41,561 nt of DNA from CBDCRK01 sp965220955 (GCA_965220955.1 CBDCRK010000041.1:1-41561), one strand, 5' to 3'; positions 13,984 to 22,461 are shown, counted from the first letter of the stretch. Numbers and translations: made by a program. The notes: generated by a model from the sequence alone, not told the origin.

Positions 13984-15693
13984 ATGCAATACGATCTACT
14001 CATTCGCAACGGTACCCTCGTCGATGGCTCAGGGTTCCCTCGCTTTCGGGCTGATGTGGGTATTACCCAGGGTAAAATTGCTACTGTTGGCAAGATCCGT
14101 GATCGCGCCAAGGAGGTCATCGATGCCGAGGGCCATATAGTAGCGCCGGGCTTCATTGACGCCCATACCCATATGGATGCCCAGGTGTTCTGGGATCCCC
14201 TGGGTACCTGCTCGTGCTGGCATGGCATTACCAGCGTGGTGATGGGCAACTGTGGTTTCTCTCTGGCTCCCTGCAGTGAGAAGAATAAACTCTTGGTGAT
14301 GCGCAATCTGGAACGGGCCGAAGATATTGCCCCCGAGGCCATGGAAGCTGGCATCAAATGGAGCTGGACAACCTATCCCGAATACCTGGATGCGGTTGAG
14401 CAGCTGCCCAAAGGCATCAACTATGCCTCTTATATTGGCCACTCGGCCTTGCGCACCTATGTGATGGGAGAGCGGGGGTTTAGTGAAGCAGCGAGTGCTG
14501 AAGACCTTGACTCGATGAAGCGGGAGGTGCGAGATGCCATCCGAGCAGGAGCCATTGGCTTTACCACCTCGCGCACCTACAACCATCAGACACCGGATGG
14601 CCAACCGGTTGCCAGCCGCTTGGCGACATGGGAAGAGGTTCGACAACTGGTGGGGGTTATGGGAGAAATGAACGCTGGTGTGTTTGAAATTGCCAATGAA
14701 GACGCCAGATTCGATCGCGAACGGATCCACGAGTACCTCGGTCGTCTGAAAGCTCTGGCTGTAGACACGGGCGTGCCCATCACCTTTGGCATGTTCAGCA
14801 GCCACCAAGCGCCAGACCTTTGGCGTCCCTTCTTTACTTTGGCGGATGAAACCGCTGCTGCTGGTGGGCGCATGTTCATCCAGGTACACAGCCGCCCATT
14901 GAGCATAGTGCTGTCGTTTGAGACCGTTACACCGTTCGATCATCTGCCGGTATGGCGTGATATTCGCAAGCTGCCGCTAGGGGAACAGGAAGCCATGTTG
15001 CAAGATCCGGAAACACGTCATAAGCTAGTTGAAGCGGTTCGCCGAACACCGCGGGACCAAAACCGTGGGGTCGGAGCAGAACCGCGCACAGCCAATTTCA
15101 GGTGGCTGCTGGTTATGGATAAAGCAACCCCACCATACCGCTCGGTTGCCGAGATTGCCGACGAACGAAATCAGGATCCGGTGGAGGTGTTTATCGATCT
15201 GGCGCTGGACAAGCACCTGAAACAATTTTTTCTACAACCCTTGATCAACCAAAATCAGGACCATGTACTGGAGATGATGAAACACCCACGGTCTGTAATA
15301 ACTTTCTCGGACTCCGGTGCCCATGTATCCCAGATCATGGACTCGTCCTTGCAGACTCATGTGTTGAGCCACTGGGTGCGGGAGAAACAGGCGCTGACCT
15401 TGGAGGAAGCCGTGCGGCAGCTAAGCTTTGTCCCCGCTTCCCACTGGGGTTTAGCTGGACGCGGGATGTTGTGTGAGGGATGGGCTGCCGATGTGATAAT
15501 CTTCGATCCCAACACTATCACGCCGATGCTACCGGAACTGACTTATGACCTGCCTGCTGGCGCTCGGCGTCTGAAGCAGAAAGCAAGCGGGCTTCTTGCC
15601 ACTGTAGTCAATGGTGAGGTTGTACTGCGCAACAACGAACACACCGGTGCCCTCCCTGGCCAATTGTTACGCGGTCCGCTGGCCCGCCACTAA
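13984..15693 (+). CDS. N-acyl-D-amino-acid deacylase-like amidohydrolase
   Basis: A 569-aa metal-dependent amidohydrolase of the D-aminoacylase group, which in characterised members removes acyl groups from N-acyl-D-amino acids. It has the N-terminal beta-sandwich part (YDLLIRNGTLVDGSG), the metal motif HTH at His61/His63 (DAHTHMD), Cys90 in MGNCGF (the bridging Cys of this family) and the catalytic Asp443 in FSDSGAHVS. The C-terminal GWAADVIIFDPNT strand returns to the sandwich. The length is larger than the roughly 480-530 aa usual for characterised enzymes. It opens a probable operon with the M81 and CmcJ-like genes. Many uncultured-lineage paralogs have unknown substrates, so D-amino-acid specificity is only a family-level guess. 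Confidence 0.88.
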   Translation: MQYDLLIRNGTLVDGSGFPRFRADVGITQGKIATVGKIRDRAKEVIDAEGHIVAPGFIDAHTHMDAQVFWDPLGTCSCWHGITSVVMGNCGFSLAPCSEKNKLLVMRNLERAEDIAPEAMEAGIKWSWTTYPEYLDAVEQLPKGINYASYIGHSALRTYVMGERGFSEAASAEDLDSMKREVRDAIRAGAIGFTTSRTYNHQTPDGQPVASRLATWEEVRQLVGVMGEMNAGVFEIANEDARFDRERIHEYLGRLKALAVDTGVPITFGMFSSHQAPDLWRPFFTLADETAAAGGRMFIQVHSRPLSIVLSFETVTPFDHLPVWRDIRKLPLGEQEAMLQDPETRHKLVEAVRRTPRDQNRGVGAEPRTANFRWLLVMDKATPPYRSVAEIADERNQDPVEVFIDLALDKHLKQFFLQPLINQNQDHVLEMMKHPRSVITFSDSGAHVSQIMDSSLQTHVLSHWVREKQALTLEEAVRQLSFVPASHWGLAGRGMLCEGWAADVIIFDPNTITPMLPELTYDLPAGARRLKQKASGLLATVVNGEVVLRNNEHTGALPGQLLRGPLARH

Positions 15694-15756
15694 AAACTCT
15701 TCTAGGGGGGTCTCACGGCTCTCTGCAAGATCACATAGTTAACAGGAGGATTCCAT

Positions 15757-17220
15757 ATGCGTGTTGCAGTTGGCGGCTATCTTGTTGCGGTGAACACCTT
15801 TGCGACTCAACGTATGGGTCTGGAACGTTTTCAGCATGCCACTCTCCCGGGGGATGCCTTGCTCAAGGCTGGCAGTGGTGACAGTGCCATCTTTGGATTT
15901 CTCGATGGTGCCCGAGAACGGAATTGGGAGGTCGCTCCTCTGCAGTTTCTTTTTCCTGGCATCAGTGGCAAAGTCACCAAGGAGGCCCATGAGTGGGCGA
16001 AAGAGACTTTTTTGACGCTGCTGCGCCAAGCCGGTCCGGTGGATGGCGTATTCCTCCAACTCCATGGGACCGCAGCAGCGGAGCATCTAGATGACTGTGA
16101 AGGGGATCTGCTGGCTGCTTTACGAGAATTTCTTGGGGAAAAGGTCCCCATCATGGCGTCTTTGGATGGGCATGCCAATGTCACTCCCCTGATGGTGAAA
16201 CAGGCAAGCATGTTGATTGGTGTGAAGACAAACCCTCACTACGACTTTGTGCCCGTTGGTCGGCGGGCCGCCCAGGTCATGGCTGGCATGTTTGATGGCT
16301 CATTGACTCCAACCTGTGCCTGGGCACAACCAGCAATGGCTCCGGCCCTACAGAAACTCTACATTGCACCCGGCTGGCCAATGGAGCATCTCATGCGTCT
16401 GGCTCAGAATCTCGCGGTCAGCGACTCCCGGATCTTGGATGTCTCGCTGCTGGGGGGTTTTTTCTGCTCGGAGATTCCTGAGACCGGCATCAGTATGGTG
16501 GTGACAACAGACGGGGAACCGAACCTCGCCCAGGATATTGCTGAGAAAATTAAAGAGGCTTGCTGGGCCAAACGGCAGGCATTTCATACTGACATGGTTT
16601 CTGTTGAAGAAGCGGTACGAGAGGCCATGGCCACCGAGGAGGGACCGGTGATCCTTGGAGACCTGGCAGACAGTGGCGGTGCGGGTACTCCGGGTGATGG
16701 TACCGCCCTGCTGGCGGAACTGCTCAAACAGAACGCCCAGGGTGCTGTCATTGGCAACATTGCTGACCCTGCCGCTGTCCAACAAGCAATCCAAGCCGGC
16801 ATTGGCAAGCACATCACACTCACGGTTGGTGGCAAGGTAGACAAGTTTCACGGTGATCCTGTCCAGATTAGTGGCCGAGTGCGCGCAATCCATGAGGGTG
16901 TCTTCACAACCGGAACCGCCTTCATTGCCCTCACGTTTAATCGTGGGCCTACGGTAGTGCTCGACTGTGGTGGGATCGAGGTTATTCTGACTTCGCGTCC
17001 GGTGCTTGTCTTTGAAGCTAACCATTTCCGCAGTCTGGGCATTGAGCCAACCGAGCGGAAGATTTTGGCATGCAAGGCCGAGTTGCAGCACCGGGCAGGA
17101 TTTGCCGGTATTGCGCGCAAGTTCATTGATGTGGATACGCCCGGTCTGGCAACGCAAATTCTTTCTCGGCTGCCGTACCAGAAGATCCGGCGTCCGGTGT
17201 TTCCATTGGATGACATCTAA
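15757..17220 (+). CDS. M81 family metallopeptidase (MlrC-like)
   Basis: A 487-aa protein of the microcystinase C (MlrC) group, zinc hydrolases that cut linear peptides or related amides. Family landmarks are LQLHGTAAAEHLDDCEGDLL, SLDGHANVT (Asp137, His139), NPHYDFVPVGRRAA (His161) and a C-terminal domain with GGKVDKFHGDPVQISG. The spacing of Asp137/His139/His161 agrees with the zinc ligands I recall for MlrC. The N-terminal segment, usually GGxxHETNTF, here reads GGYLVAVNTF, so the Glu that helps bind metal in relatives is missing. The enzyme may still be active with an altered site. The gene follows the deacylase-like gene by 63 bases with an AACAGGAGG site. Confidence 0.85.
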   Translation: MRVAVGGYLVAVNTFATQRMGLERFQHATLPGDALLKAGSGDSAIFGFLDGARERNWEVAPLQFLFPGISGKVTKEAHEWAKETFLTLLRQAGPVDGVFLQLHGTAAAEHLDDCEGDLLAALREFLGEKVPIMASLDGHANVTPLMVKQASMLIGVKTNPHYDFVPVGRRAAQVMAGMFDGSLTPTCAWAQPAMAPALQKLYIAPGWPMEHLMRLAQNLAVSDSRILDVSLLGGFFCSEIPETGISMVVTTDGEPNLAQDIAEKIKEACWAKRQAFHTDMVSVEEAVREAMATEEGPVILGDLADSGGAGTPGDGTALLAELLKQNAQGAVIGNIADPAAVQQAIQAGIGKHITLTVGGKVDKFHGDPVQISGRVRAIHEGVFTTGTAFIALTFNRGPTVVLDCGGIEVILTSRPVLVFEANHFRSLGIEPTERKILACKAELQHRAGFAGIARKFIDVDTPGLATQILSRLPYQKIRRPVFPLDDI

Positions 17221-17346
17221 AGGTCAAAGAGCAATGGGCCTCGCTGTATTGCGGGAGAAGAAATCTCAAACCCAAGCCAACCCGGCTGTACCAAAGGGGG
17301 GGATTCGGTGTAATCTCTGTAGGCCTAATCTCTCTAAAGGAGGACA

Positions 17347-18195
17347 ATGGGCATGGATACCAACATAGTGAAGAGTCTCAAGCATGTAGAAGCCTCGCTG
17401 AATTACATAGAAGACACGGGAGAGAAGCCCGTGTACTATTTGTACCCACCCCCACCGGGCATTCCCCAGAGGACGGGGGAGTCCGCCAAACACACAATGC
17501 CCATTTATGACGGCCGAGCCGTCCTGGATAAACTCTCGTTAGATAAGAGCGGCTTCCAGCTGACGCACCACGAGACCAAGATAGTTAATTTCTATGACGC
17601 GCAAGAAGTGCAGGACGTTTATTACCCAGAAGTGGAGCAACTGCTGAAGGAAGTCCTCGGCGCAGAGAAAGTGGTAGTATTCGACCACAACGTGCGCTGT
17701 ACCCCTATGGCAAAACGGGGTGAGAACGGCGCGCAAGAGCCTGCGCGGATTACGCATAATGACTACACCCTGCGCTCGGGTCCCCAGCGGGTGCGGGACC
17801 TACTGGAGGCAGACGAGGCCGAGGCGCGGCTGCAGCATCGATTTATGCAGATCAACGTGTGGAGGCCAATCCGAGGGCCTGTGGAGGAGAGTCCGCTGGC
17901 GGTGTGCGATGCGCAAAGCATGGCGCCACAGGATTTTGTACCCATGGACCTGAAGTATCGCGACCGGACAGGTGAGGTCTACATGGTCGCCTTCAACCCC
18001 AATCACCACTGGTTCTACTTCCCGCACATGCAGAAGAACGAGGCCTTGCTCCTCAAGGGGTACGATTCCATGGATGATGGCCGGGCGCGATTTACCGGTC
18101 ACACTGGGTTTGACGACCCAACGACCCCACCCGAGGCTCCGGCCCGTGAGAGCATTGAAGCCCGCACCCTGGTCTTCTTTGCGCCCAAAGCATAA
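17347..18195 (+). CDS. CmcJ/NvfI family oxidoreductase
   Basis: A 282-aa protein of the family that includes CmcJ of cephamycin biosynthesis and fungal NvfI, an Fe(II)/2-oxoglutarate-type enzyme. Recognised segments are VVVFDHNVRCTP, THNDYTLRSGPQRVRDLL, FMQINVWRPIRGPVEESPLA, LKYRDRTGEVYMVAFNPNH, HWFYFPHMQKNEALLLKGYD and the closing IEARTLVFF. His137 and Asp139 in THNDY look like the H-x-D of an iron site; the third ligand could be a later His such as 227 or 252. Two starts fit the AAAGGAGGA site (17347 and 17353); the first is listed. It is third in line after the deacylase and M81 genes, suggesting oxidation of a product released by those hydrolases. Confidence 0.8.
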   Translation: MGMDTNIVKSLKHVEASLNYIEDTGEKPVYYLYPPPPGIPQRTGESAKHTMPIYDGRAVLDKLSLDKSGFQLTHHETKIVNFYDAQEVQDVYYPEVEQLLKEVLGAEKVVVFDHNVRCTPMAKRGENGAQEPARITHNDYTLRSGPQRVRDLLEADEAEARLQHRFMQINVWRPIRGPVEESPLAVCDAQSMAPQDFVPMDLKYRDRTGEVYMVAFNPNHHWFYFPHMQKNEALLLKGYDSMDDGRARFTGHTGFDDPTTPPEAPARESIEARTLVFFAPKA

Positions 18196-18236
18196 GTCGC
18201 GCCATCTGAGACGCCAGTAGCCTGGTCCTTCCCCTT

Positions 18237-19001
18237 TTACTTCCTTCTCCCACCCGGCCAATGATCGATTGCTCCCATTCCCTCCAACGCCAAACCATAG
18301 CCAAGGTTGTCAAGCATCAACCGTTTGATTTGCTGGGTAAGGGCAACACGGGCATAGCGGACAGTGAGGGGAGGTTGTTTAGCAATCTGCTCGGCCAGTT
18401 CCCAGGCACGGGCAAGCAGCTGTTCACGCGGCACGATCTCGTTGACTACCCCTAAGTTCAAAGCCTCCTGGGCAGATAGCTGCTGCCCGGTGAGGAGGAA
18501 ATAACGTCCCCGGTTGATGCCTAAGAGGAGCGGCCAGACAATATGAACCCCATCGCCAGGTACAATTCCATTGGGGAAATGCGGGGCGTCTTGAAAGATG
18601 CTATCCTCGGTAGCCAGGACAATATCGCACAACACTCCCAGTTCGGCATGGATTGTTGCCGGGCCATTCACCGCGGCAATCATTGGCACTTCGATATCTA
18701 AGTGGTTCATCAACAGTTTTTTCCCGTCCCAATAGATATGATCCCAGGCTTGCGGGGTAATCTCCCATTGGTCGCCCCGAGCAAATCGGGCAATAAACTT
18801 GTCCTCCGTGCCGGTCATAATAATGACTTTATTCTCGGGATCGCTGCCAATATCGTAAAAACACTTACCCAACTCAGAGTGAGGACCTTCTCCCCATCTG
18901 AGCGTTCCCCCATCTGTGTGCAATTGCATCTGTAAAATTCCGTTGCGGCGTTCTATGCGCACGTGCTTATACTTATTTGCATAGTCCTCAAACTTAGCCA
19001 T
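18237..19001 (-). CDS. crotonase-fold protein with 6-oxocamphor-hydrolase-type active site
   Basis: By overall fold this 254-aa protein belongs to the enoyl-CoA hydratase superfamily, but its catalytic residues do not match hydratases. His118 (NGPATIHAEL), His141 (DAPHFPNG), Asp150 (IVPGDGVH) and Glu240 (LALEGMG) fall at a constant offset of four from His122, His145, Asp154 and Glu244, the active-site residues I recall for Rhodococcus 6-oxocamphor hydrolase. That enzyme cleaves C-C bonds in cyclic beta-diketones by a retro-Claisen reaction, without CoA. I therefore predict a beta-diketone hydrolase. The start at 19001 has AAAGGAGGA; the longer frame to 19049 lacks a site. The upstream VOC gene reads the same way and is 103 bases away. 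Confidence 0.85.
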   Translation of the reverse strand: MAKFEDYANKYKHVRIERRNGILQMQLHTDGGTLRWGEGPHSELGKCFYDIGSDPENKVIIMTGTEDKFIARFARGDQWEITPQAWDHIYWDGKKLLMNHLDIEVPMIAAVNGPATIHAELGVLCDIVLATEDSIFQDAPHFPNGIVPGDGVHIVWPLLLGINRGRYFLLTGQQLSAQEALNLGVVNEIVPREQLLARAWELAEQIAKQPPLTVRYARVALTQQIKRLMLDNLGYGLALEGMGAIDHWPGGRRK

Positions 19002-19104
19002 GGTCCGTCCTCCTTTCGCTCTAAAGTTAAAGCACCCAGAGCGAAGCAATACAAGCGCTCAGATTAGGTGTGGCCCGTCCAGAGTGTAAAGGGAAGGGCC
19101 GGGG

Positions 19105-19992
19105 TTATCTTAGGTCGTTCGGGACCCGGCGCTGGGTAAAACCGATCACCATGCCGAAAGAATCCTCCCGGTTAAGCACCAGCGAATCTGTGCCTTGCAT
19201 TTCCAGGCGTTGCTTTTTGGACTGCAGGAATTCCGCTGCCCTCTTGAGATTGCTAGTTTTGAAAGTGACCGCATAGATGCCCTCGCCAGCCTGCTCCAGG
19301 TCGCGACCTTCGGGGCTGGTCGCAGACAGCGGCTGGGCTGCCTCTATAACCGTATCTTCGCCTACGGCAAAAAAGGCGCTCCTTTTCTGGCCAGATGTTT
19401 CCTCTTCATGAATCAGCTTTCCTCCTAGCCTATCCTGGTACAAGGCCTTACCCTCGGCTAGGTCTCTGACCAGCACAGTGATGTGCGAGGCTCGCTCGAT
19501 TCCCAGCGGGTGCTGATCACGCCAGAAGGCCGCCGACCATCCCGGCTGCAGCCGGGCGTCTATAGTGAAGTTGCCGATGTGAGCGAACTCCAGCAGCGCA
19601 TGCGTGTCTTTGGGGTGGGTCCAAACCGCTTCAGTCCCTTGCGGCTCCTTGACAACATTACCCACCAAGTCATAGAGGCGAATATTGTGCTGGTTGAGTT
19701 GGGTAGAGGTGTCCTCCACACTATCCACATACCAGGCGATGGAGTGGAAGCGCTGGCCGAACCGAGCATAGAACTTCCCAATGGGAGACTTCTCTGCTCC
19801 AGGTACGCGGGCCAATTGCACCGGCTCCATAACGAAGTCACCAATGGTGAGCAGGGAAGCTTCCCGCACTGCTGGCTTCATGTAGGCCCGGTAGAAGCGC
19901 CACACTGAAAAAACCTCATCATACCATTTATCGACGGCATCGAGATCGCTCACCACATGGGTGAGATGGAACAGCTTGCCAATCCTGAACAT
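19105..19992 (-). CDS. double-domain VOC (glyoxalase/dioxygenase-fold) protein
   Basis: A 295-aa protein with two vicinal-oxygen-chelate units. The first starts at FHLTHVVSDLDAVDKWYDEV (about residues 8-27), with a candidate metal His in LTH and a second in RFHSIAWYVD. The second starts at ASHITVLVRDLAEGKALYQD in the C-terminal half. VOC proteins are metal-dependent lyases, isomerases or ring-cleavage dioxygenases; the two-unit layout is compatible with an extradiol-type enzyme, but I see no specific signature. The start at 19992 has an AAGGAGGGG site; the frame runs 30 codons further but without one. Likely in one transcript with the 6-oxocamphor-hydrolase-like gene downstream. Confidence 0.8.
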   Translation of the reverse strand: MFRIGKLFHLTHVVSDLDAVDKWYDEVFSVWRFYRAYMKPAVREASLLTIGDFVMEPVQLARVPGAEKSPIGKFYARFGQRFHSIAWYVDSVEDTSTQLNQHNIRLYDLVGNVVKEPQGTEAVWTHPKDTHALLEFAHIGNFTIDARLQPGWSAAFWRDQHPLGIERASHITVLVRDLAEGKALYQDRLGGKLIHEEETSGQKRSAFFAVGEDTVIEAAQPLSATSPEGRDLEQAGEGIYAVTFKTSNLKRAAEFLQSKKQRLEMQGTDSLVLNREDSFGMVIGFTQRRVPNDLR

Positions 19993-20105
19993 GAGTCCCC
20001 TCCTTATTGGTTCTATGGCAGGCTCAGAGACTGCCCTCTCCCGAGGCACAATGAACAATTCGATCAAGATTGTCAAACGCATTTTCAGCAGAGACGTTGG
20101 AATTA

Positions 20106-20195
20106 CATCCAGGCCTTGCCCATTGTTTGGCTGGGCGGTATGAAGAGGCCACGGCAGCCTACAAGAGAGCCTTCAGGCGTAACCCTGATTGTCTC
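20106..20195 (+). pseudogene. TPR fragment, relic of a cyclase/ATPase-TPR protein
   Basis: One plus-strand frame gives PGLAHCLAGRYEEATAAY followed by KRAFRRNPDCL, a clear single tetratricopeptide repeat of the kind found in large TPR-containing cyclase/ATPase proteins (usual form GLAHYLAGRYEEAIAAYKRAL-RNPD). No start, no flanking repeats and no other domains are present, so I read it as a remnant inside the 273-base gap before the SDR gene. It may derive from the same kind of gene as the relic at 12649-12829. Confidence 0.5.
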
Positions 20196-20265
20196 AAGGT
20201 AGGTACTAAAAGCAGGCTGGCCGAGATAGGAAACAGAATCAACTATAGCAGAAAGGAGTAACCTT

Positions 20266-20982
20266 ATGGCACAAACTCAGGATCCAGTGGCAGTGGTCGC
20301 TGGTGTGGGACCAGGAATCGGAGCGCGTTTTGTCGAGATCTTTGCTCAGGAAGGCTATCGGGTGGTCGCCTTAGCTCGCCGCCAAGACTCCCTGGCTCAG
20401 ATCCGTACCGGACTCGGGCCCCTGGCCGAACGTTGTGTATTCTGGACTGTAGACATTACTGAGCAAAGCCAGGTGAACGAGGCTTTTGCTCGGGCACGCA
20501 ATGAGTTGGGCCCAGTAAATCTGTTGATCTGTAATGCTTCGGGAGCCAAGCGCGGTTCGTTTCTCGACCTTACAGCTGAGGATTTCACCCATAATTTTCG
20601 TGGTTCTGCTCTGGGGCCGTTCCTGTGCGCCAAGCAGGCAATTCCTGACATGCTGGCTCATGGCGGAGGCACAGTTGTGTATATTGGGGCCACAAGCTCG
20701 GTAAAGGGCTATGCTCGCTCATCAGGGTTTGCACCGGGGAAGTTTGCCATGCGCGCCCTAGCGCAGTGCAACGCCCGCGAGTTTGGCCCACAGGGGATTC
20801 ATGTTTTCCATGTGATCATTGACGGTGGCATTGATAATGTGCCGCTCGGGACTTCCAGAGAAGTACGACCAGGGATGCTTGACTCCCGTTCTATTGCCAA
20901 GGTTGTGGCTCAGGCCGTGGCCCAGCCCCGCGATACCTGGATGCAGGAATTCGACATTCGTCCAGCCGTGGAGCAATTTTAA
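20266..20982 (+). CDS. SDR family oxidoreductase
   Basis: A 238-aa short-chain dehydrogenase/reductase-like protein, length normal. The nucleotide-binding start is VVAGVGPGIGARFVEIFAQE with a GPGIG loop, followed by a basic ALARRQDS segment that favours NADP(H). The NAG motif is NASGAK and the catalytic strand ends in GATSSVKG. The Tyr of YxxxK is replaced by Phe (FAPGKFAMRALAQ), although the Lys is kept. Members with this change are frequent in the group containing IHVFHVIIDGGID-like C-termini, and their reactions are unclear. An AGAAAGGAG site precedes the ATG. No tight operon partner. Confidence 0.85.
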   Translation: MAQTQDPVAVVAGVGPGIGARFVEIFAQEGYRVVALARRQDSLAQIRTGLGPLAERCVFWTVDITEQSQVNEAFARARNELGPVNLLICNASGAKRGSFLDLTAEDFTHNFRGSALGPFLCAKQAIPDMLAHGGGTVVYIGATSSVKGYARSSGFAPGKFAMRALAQCNAREFGPQGIHVFHVIIDGGIDNVPLGTSREVRPGMLDSRSIAKVVAQAVAQPRDTWMQEFDIRPAVEQF

Positions 20983-21025
20983 CTGTTCTGGTAAGGGCGA
21001 CCGCAACAGTTGTCCATGACGGGGT

Positions 21026-21106
21026 GTGAGGGGGAGGATTGACCTAGCGGTTATAGACACTTTGGTCTATATCGACAATTTTCGCACCGGCCGCTGTGAC
21101 AAGTGA
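21026..21106 (+). pseudogene. 5' fragment of a PIN-domain toxin gene
   Basis: From a GTG at 21026 the frame reads a few residues and then LAVIDTLVYIDNFRTGRCDK before TGA. VIDTxVYIDNFRTGR is the first strand and helix of VapC-type toxins, including the first catalytic Asp. Everything after this helix is missing, and the downstream terminator-like hairpin follows within 20 bases. It is a truncated remnant. Confidence 0.55.
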
Positions 21107-21123
21107 AAGGCGATTGAAGCTCC

Positions 21124-21165
21124 AAAGATGCCCGCACCGAGGACGACTGACCGCGGGCATCTTTT
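21124..21165 (+). terminator. rho-independent terminator-like hairpin
   Basis: AAAGATGCCCGC (21124-21135) pairs perfectly with GCGGGCATCTTT (21153-21164), a 12-bp stem with a 17-base loop and a TTTT end. The stem is flanked by A's on one side and T's on the other, so it could work in both directions. It lies 142 bases after the SDR gene and just past the PIN fragment. Confidence 0.55.
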
Positions 21166-21181
21166 ACAGCGCTTCGTCTTG

Positions 21182-21203
21182 ACGTATATACTGGCCTATA
21201 CGT
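21182..21203. promoter_or_regulatory. inverted repeat upstream of the orphan nuclease gene
   Basis: ACGTATA (21182-21188) and TATACGT (21197-21203) form a perfect 7-base inverted repeat with an 8-base spacer, 46 bases before the nuclease ATG. TTGACG (21179-21184) overlaps its left arm. This geometry suits a dimeric repressor site overlapping a promoter; function is inferred. Confidence 0.35.
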
Positions 21204-21248
21204 GCATCAACCGGCTACGCAGTCGGGCGCAATAAAGAAGGACCGCGA

Positions 21249-22112
21249 ATGGCCATTTCAAACCACATTGAAAAAGTGAGAGAAGGACTGCGAAGCGGCG
21301 CTTTCCCTTCCGAGGCGGCCGTTTCCCAAGGCATCCTTTTGCCGGCGCTGCATGAACTCGGGTGGCCTGTATTTAATACTCGTGTTGTTGTCCCCGAGTT
21401 CTCACTTGAAGGACGGCGTGTTGACTATGCGCTGTGCTATCCAGCGAACCGTCCTGCGGTGTTTGTCGAGGTCAAGAAAGTCGGGCTTTCGGACGGAGCT
21501 GACAAGCAGCTTTTTGAATATGCCTTCCACTCGGGCGTGCCTATGGCCATCCTGACAGACGGCCAAGAGTGGAGCTTTTACCTTCCTGGTGAGCAGGGGC
21601 GTTACGATGAGCGGCGGGTCTATAAGCTCGATCTTCTTGAGCGAAATATCGAAGACGCCGCAAATAGGCTGGAAAGATACCTCAGCTATGAAAAGGTATG
21701 TTCTGGTGAAGCCTTACAGGCTGCACGTTCGGATTATCAGAATGTTGCCAGAGATCCGGAAGGCGTACATAAATCAGCTTCTTTAGCCGAACATGAGTTT
21801 CGCATCAGTGGGGCTCACGGGGCCGAGGCTCGCGCGATTGTCAAGCCTGAAGGGATTGTTGTCCTTAAGGGTTCGTTTGAGGCTGCAAATGAGACTAAAT
21901 CAACGCCAGGCTCGACTAGGCGCCGGCGTGCAGAGCTTGTGCGAGAAGGAGCGTTGGTTTGGCAGAACTCTCGGTATCGTTTCGAGTGCGATGTCCCTTT
22001 CACATCATCATCATCAGCGGCGGGTGTTGTGCTTGGTCGGTCCGCCAGCGGTCCACGTGAGTTAGTTGACAAAGCGGGAAGAACTCTGAAATCTCTGGAG
22101 GAATCCCCCTAG
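21249..22112 (+). CDS. orphan HsdR N-terminal-type nuclease with DUF4357
   Basis: A 287-aa protein with two parts. Residues 1-150 resemble the N-terminal nuclease domain of type I restriction R subunits. The PD-(D/E)xK site is visible as Asp59 in RRVDYALCY and Glu74-Val-Lys76 in VFVEVKK, with an earlier Glu22. Residues about 190-285 (AEARAIVKPEGIVVLKGSFE, RRRAELVREGALV, then VVLGRSASGPRELVD) look like DUF4357. The helicase domain of HsdR is absent and no methylase or specificity gene is present. Such stand-alone proteins are known but their job is unclear; a degraded or accessory defence nuclease is plausible. The ATG is preceded by AAGGA. It lies in a stretch full of toxin remnants. Confidence 0.8.
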   Translation: MAISNHIEKVREGLRSGAFPSEAAVSQGILLPALHELGWPVFNTRVVVPEFSLEGRRVDYALCYPANRPAVFVEVKKVGLSDGADKQLFEYAFHSGVPMAILTDGQEWSFYLPGEQGRYDERRVYKLDLLERNIEDAANRLERYLSYEKVCSGEALQAARSDYQNVARDPEGVHKSASLAEHEFRISGAHGAEARAIVKPEGIVVLKGSFEAANETKSTPGSTRRRRAELVREGALVWQNSRYRFECDVPFTSSSSAAGVVLGRSASGPRELVDKAGRTLKSLEESP

Positions 22113-22245
22113 ACTGGCTAACGAGGACTGATGAAAATCCTGAGTAGTGTACAACTCAGTCACCACTTCCACATGCGTCAGGAGTAATCCAGGGATATGA
22201 AGCTGGGAGAAAAGCCTGACTGGAAAGGGCATTGCCCCCGGAGCC

Positions 22246-22461
22246 ATGGGCAAGGTGAAGGATGGTATCGAAACCAACTGGACCGACAGCCCCGTTGACG
22301 GCCTGGGGGCGATGGTTGGCGCGTGGCGCTGCGACGAGGAGGCGCGGAAGAAGGGCGTGCCAATGACCGAGTTGCCGCTGATGGATGAGATCGTCCGCTA
22401 CAACGAAGTTGACTGTAAGGTAATGATGGAAATTGTCCGCTACCTGCGGGCGAATCATTAG
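22246..22461 (+). pseudogene. C-terminal fragment of an RNase H-like nuclease-family protein
   Basis: The 71-codon frame reads IETNWTDSPVDGLGAMVGAW and ends in EIVRYNEVDCKVMMEIVRYL. The ending matches, as I remember it, the last part of RNase H-like domains (PF13482/YprB type) found at the end of TM0106-family RecB-like nucleases. The frame is open a little further upstream but reaches a stop near 22201, so the N-terminal bulk of such a protein is missing. A weak GGAG lies close to the ATG. It could be a small functional gene, but truncation seems more likely. The rest of the gap 22113-22586 has no recognisable gene. Confidence 0.45.

Noticed and set aside
14029..14943. Minus-strand open frame of 304 codons opposite the D-aminoacylase-like gene
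   Set aside because: It lies wholly within a well-supported plus-strand gene and has no recognisable domain or ribosome site.
16348..17157. Minus-strand open frame of 269 codons opposite the M81 gene
   Set aside because: It is a shadow of the real M81 reading frame with no family motif.
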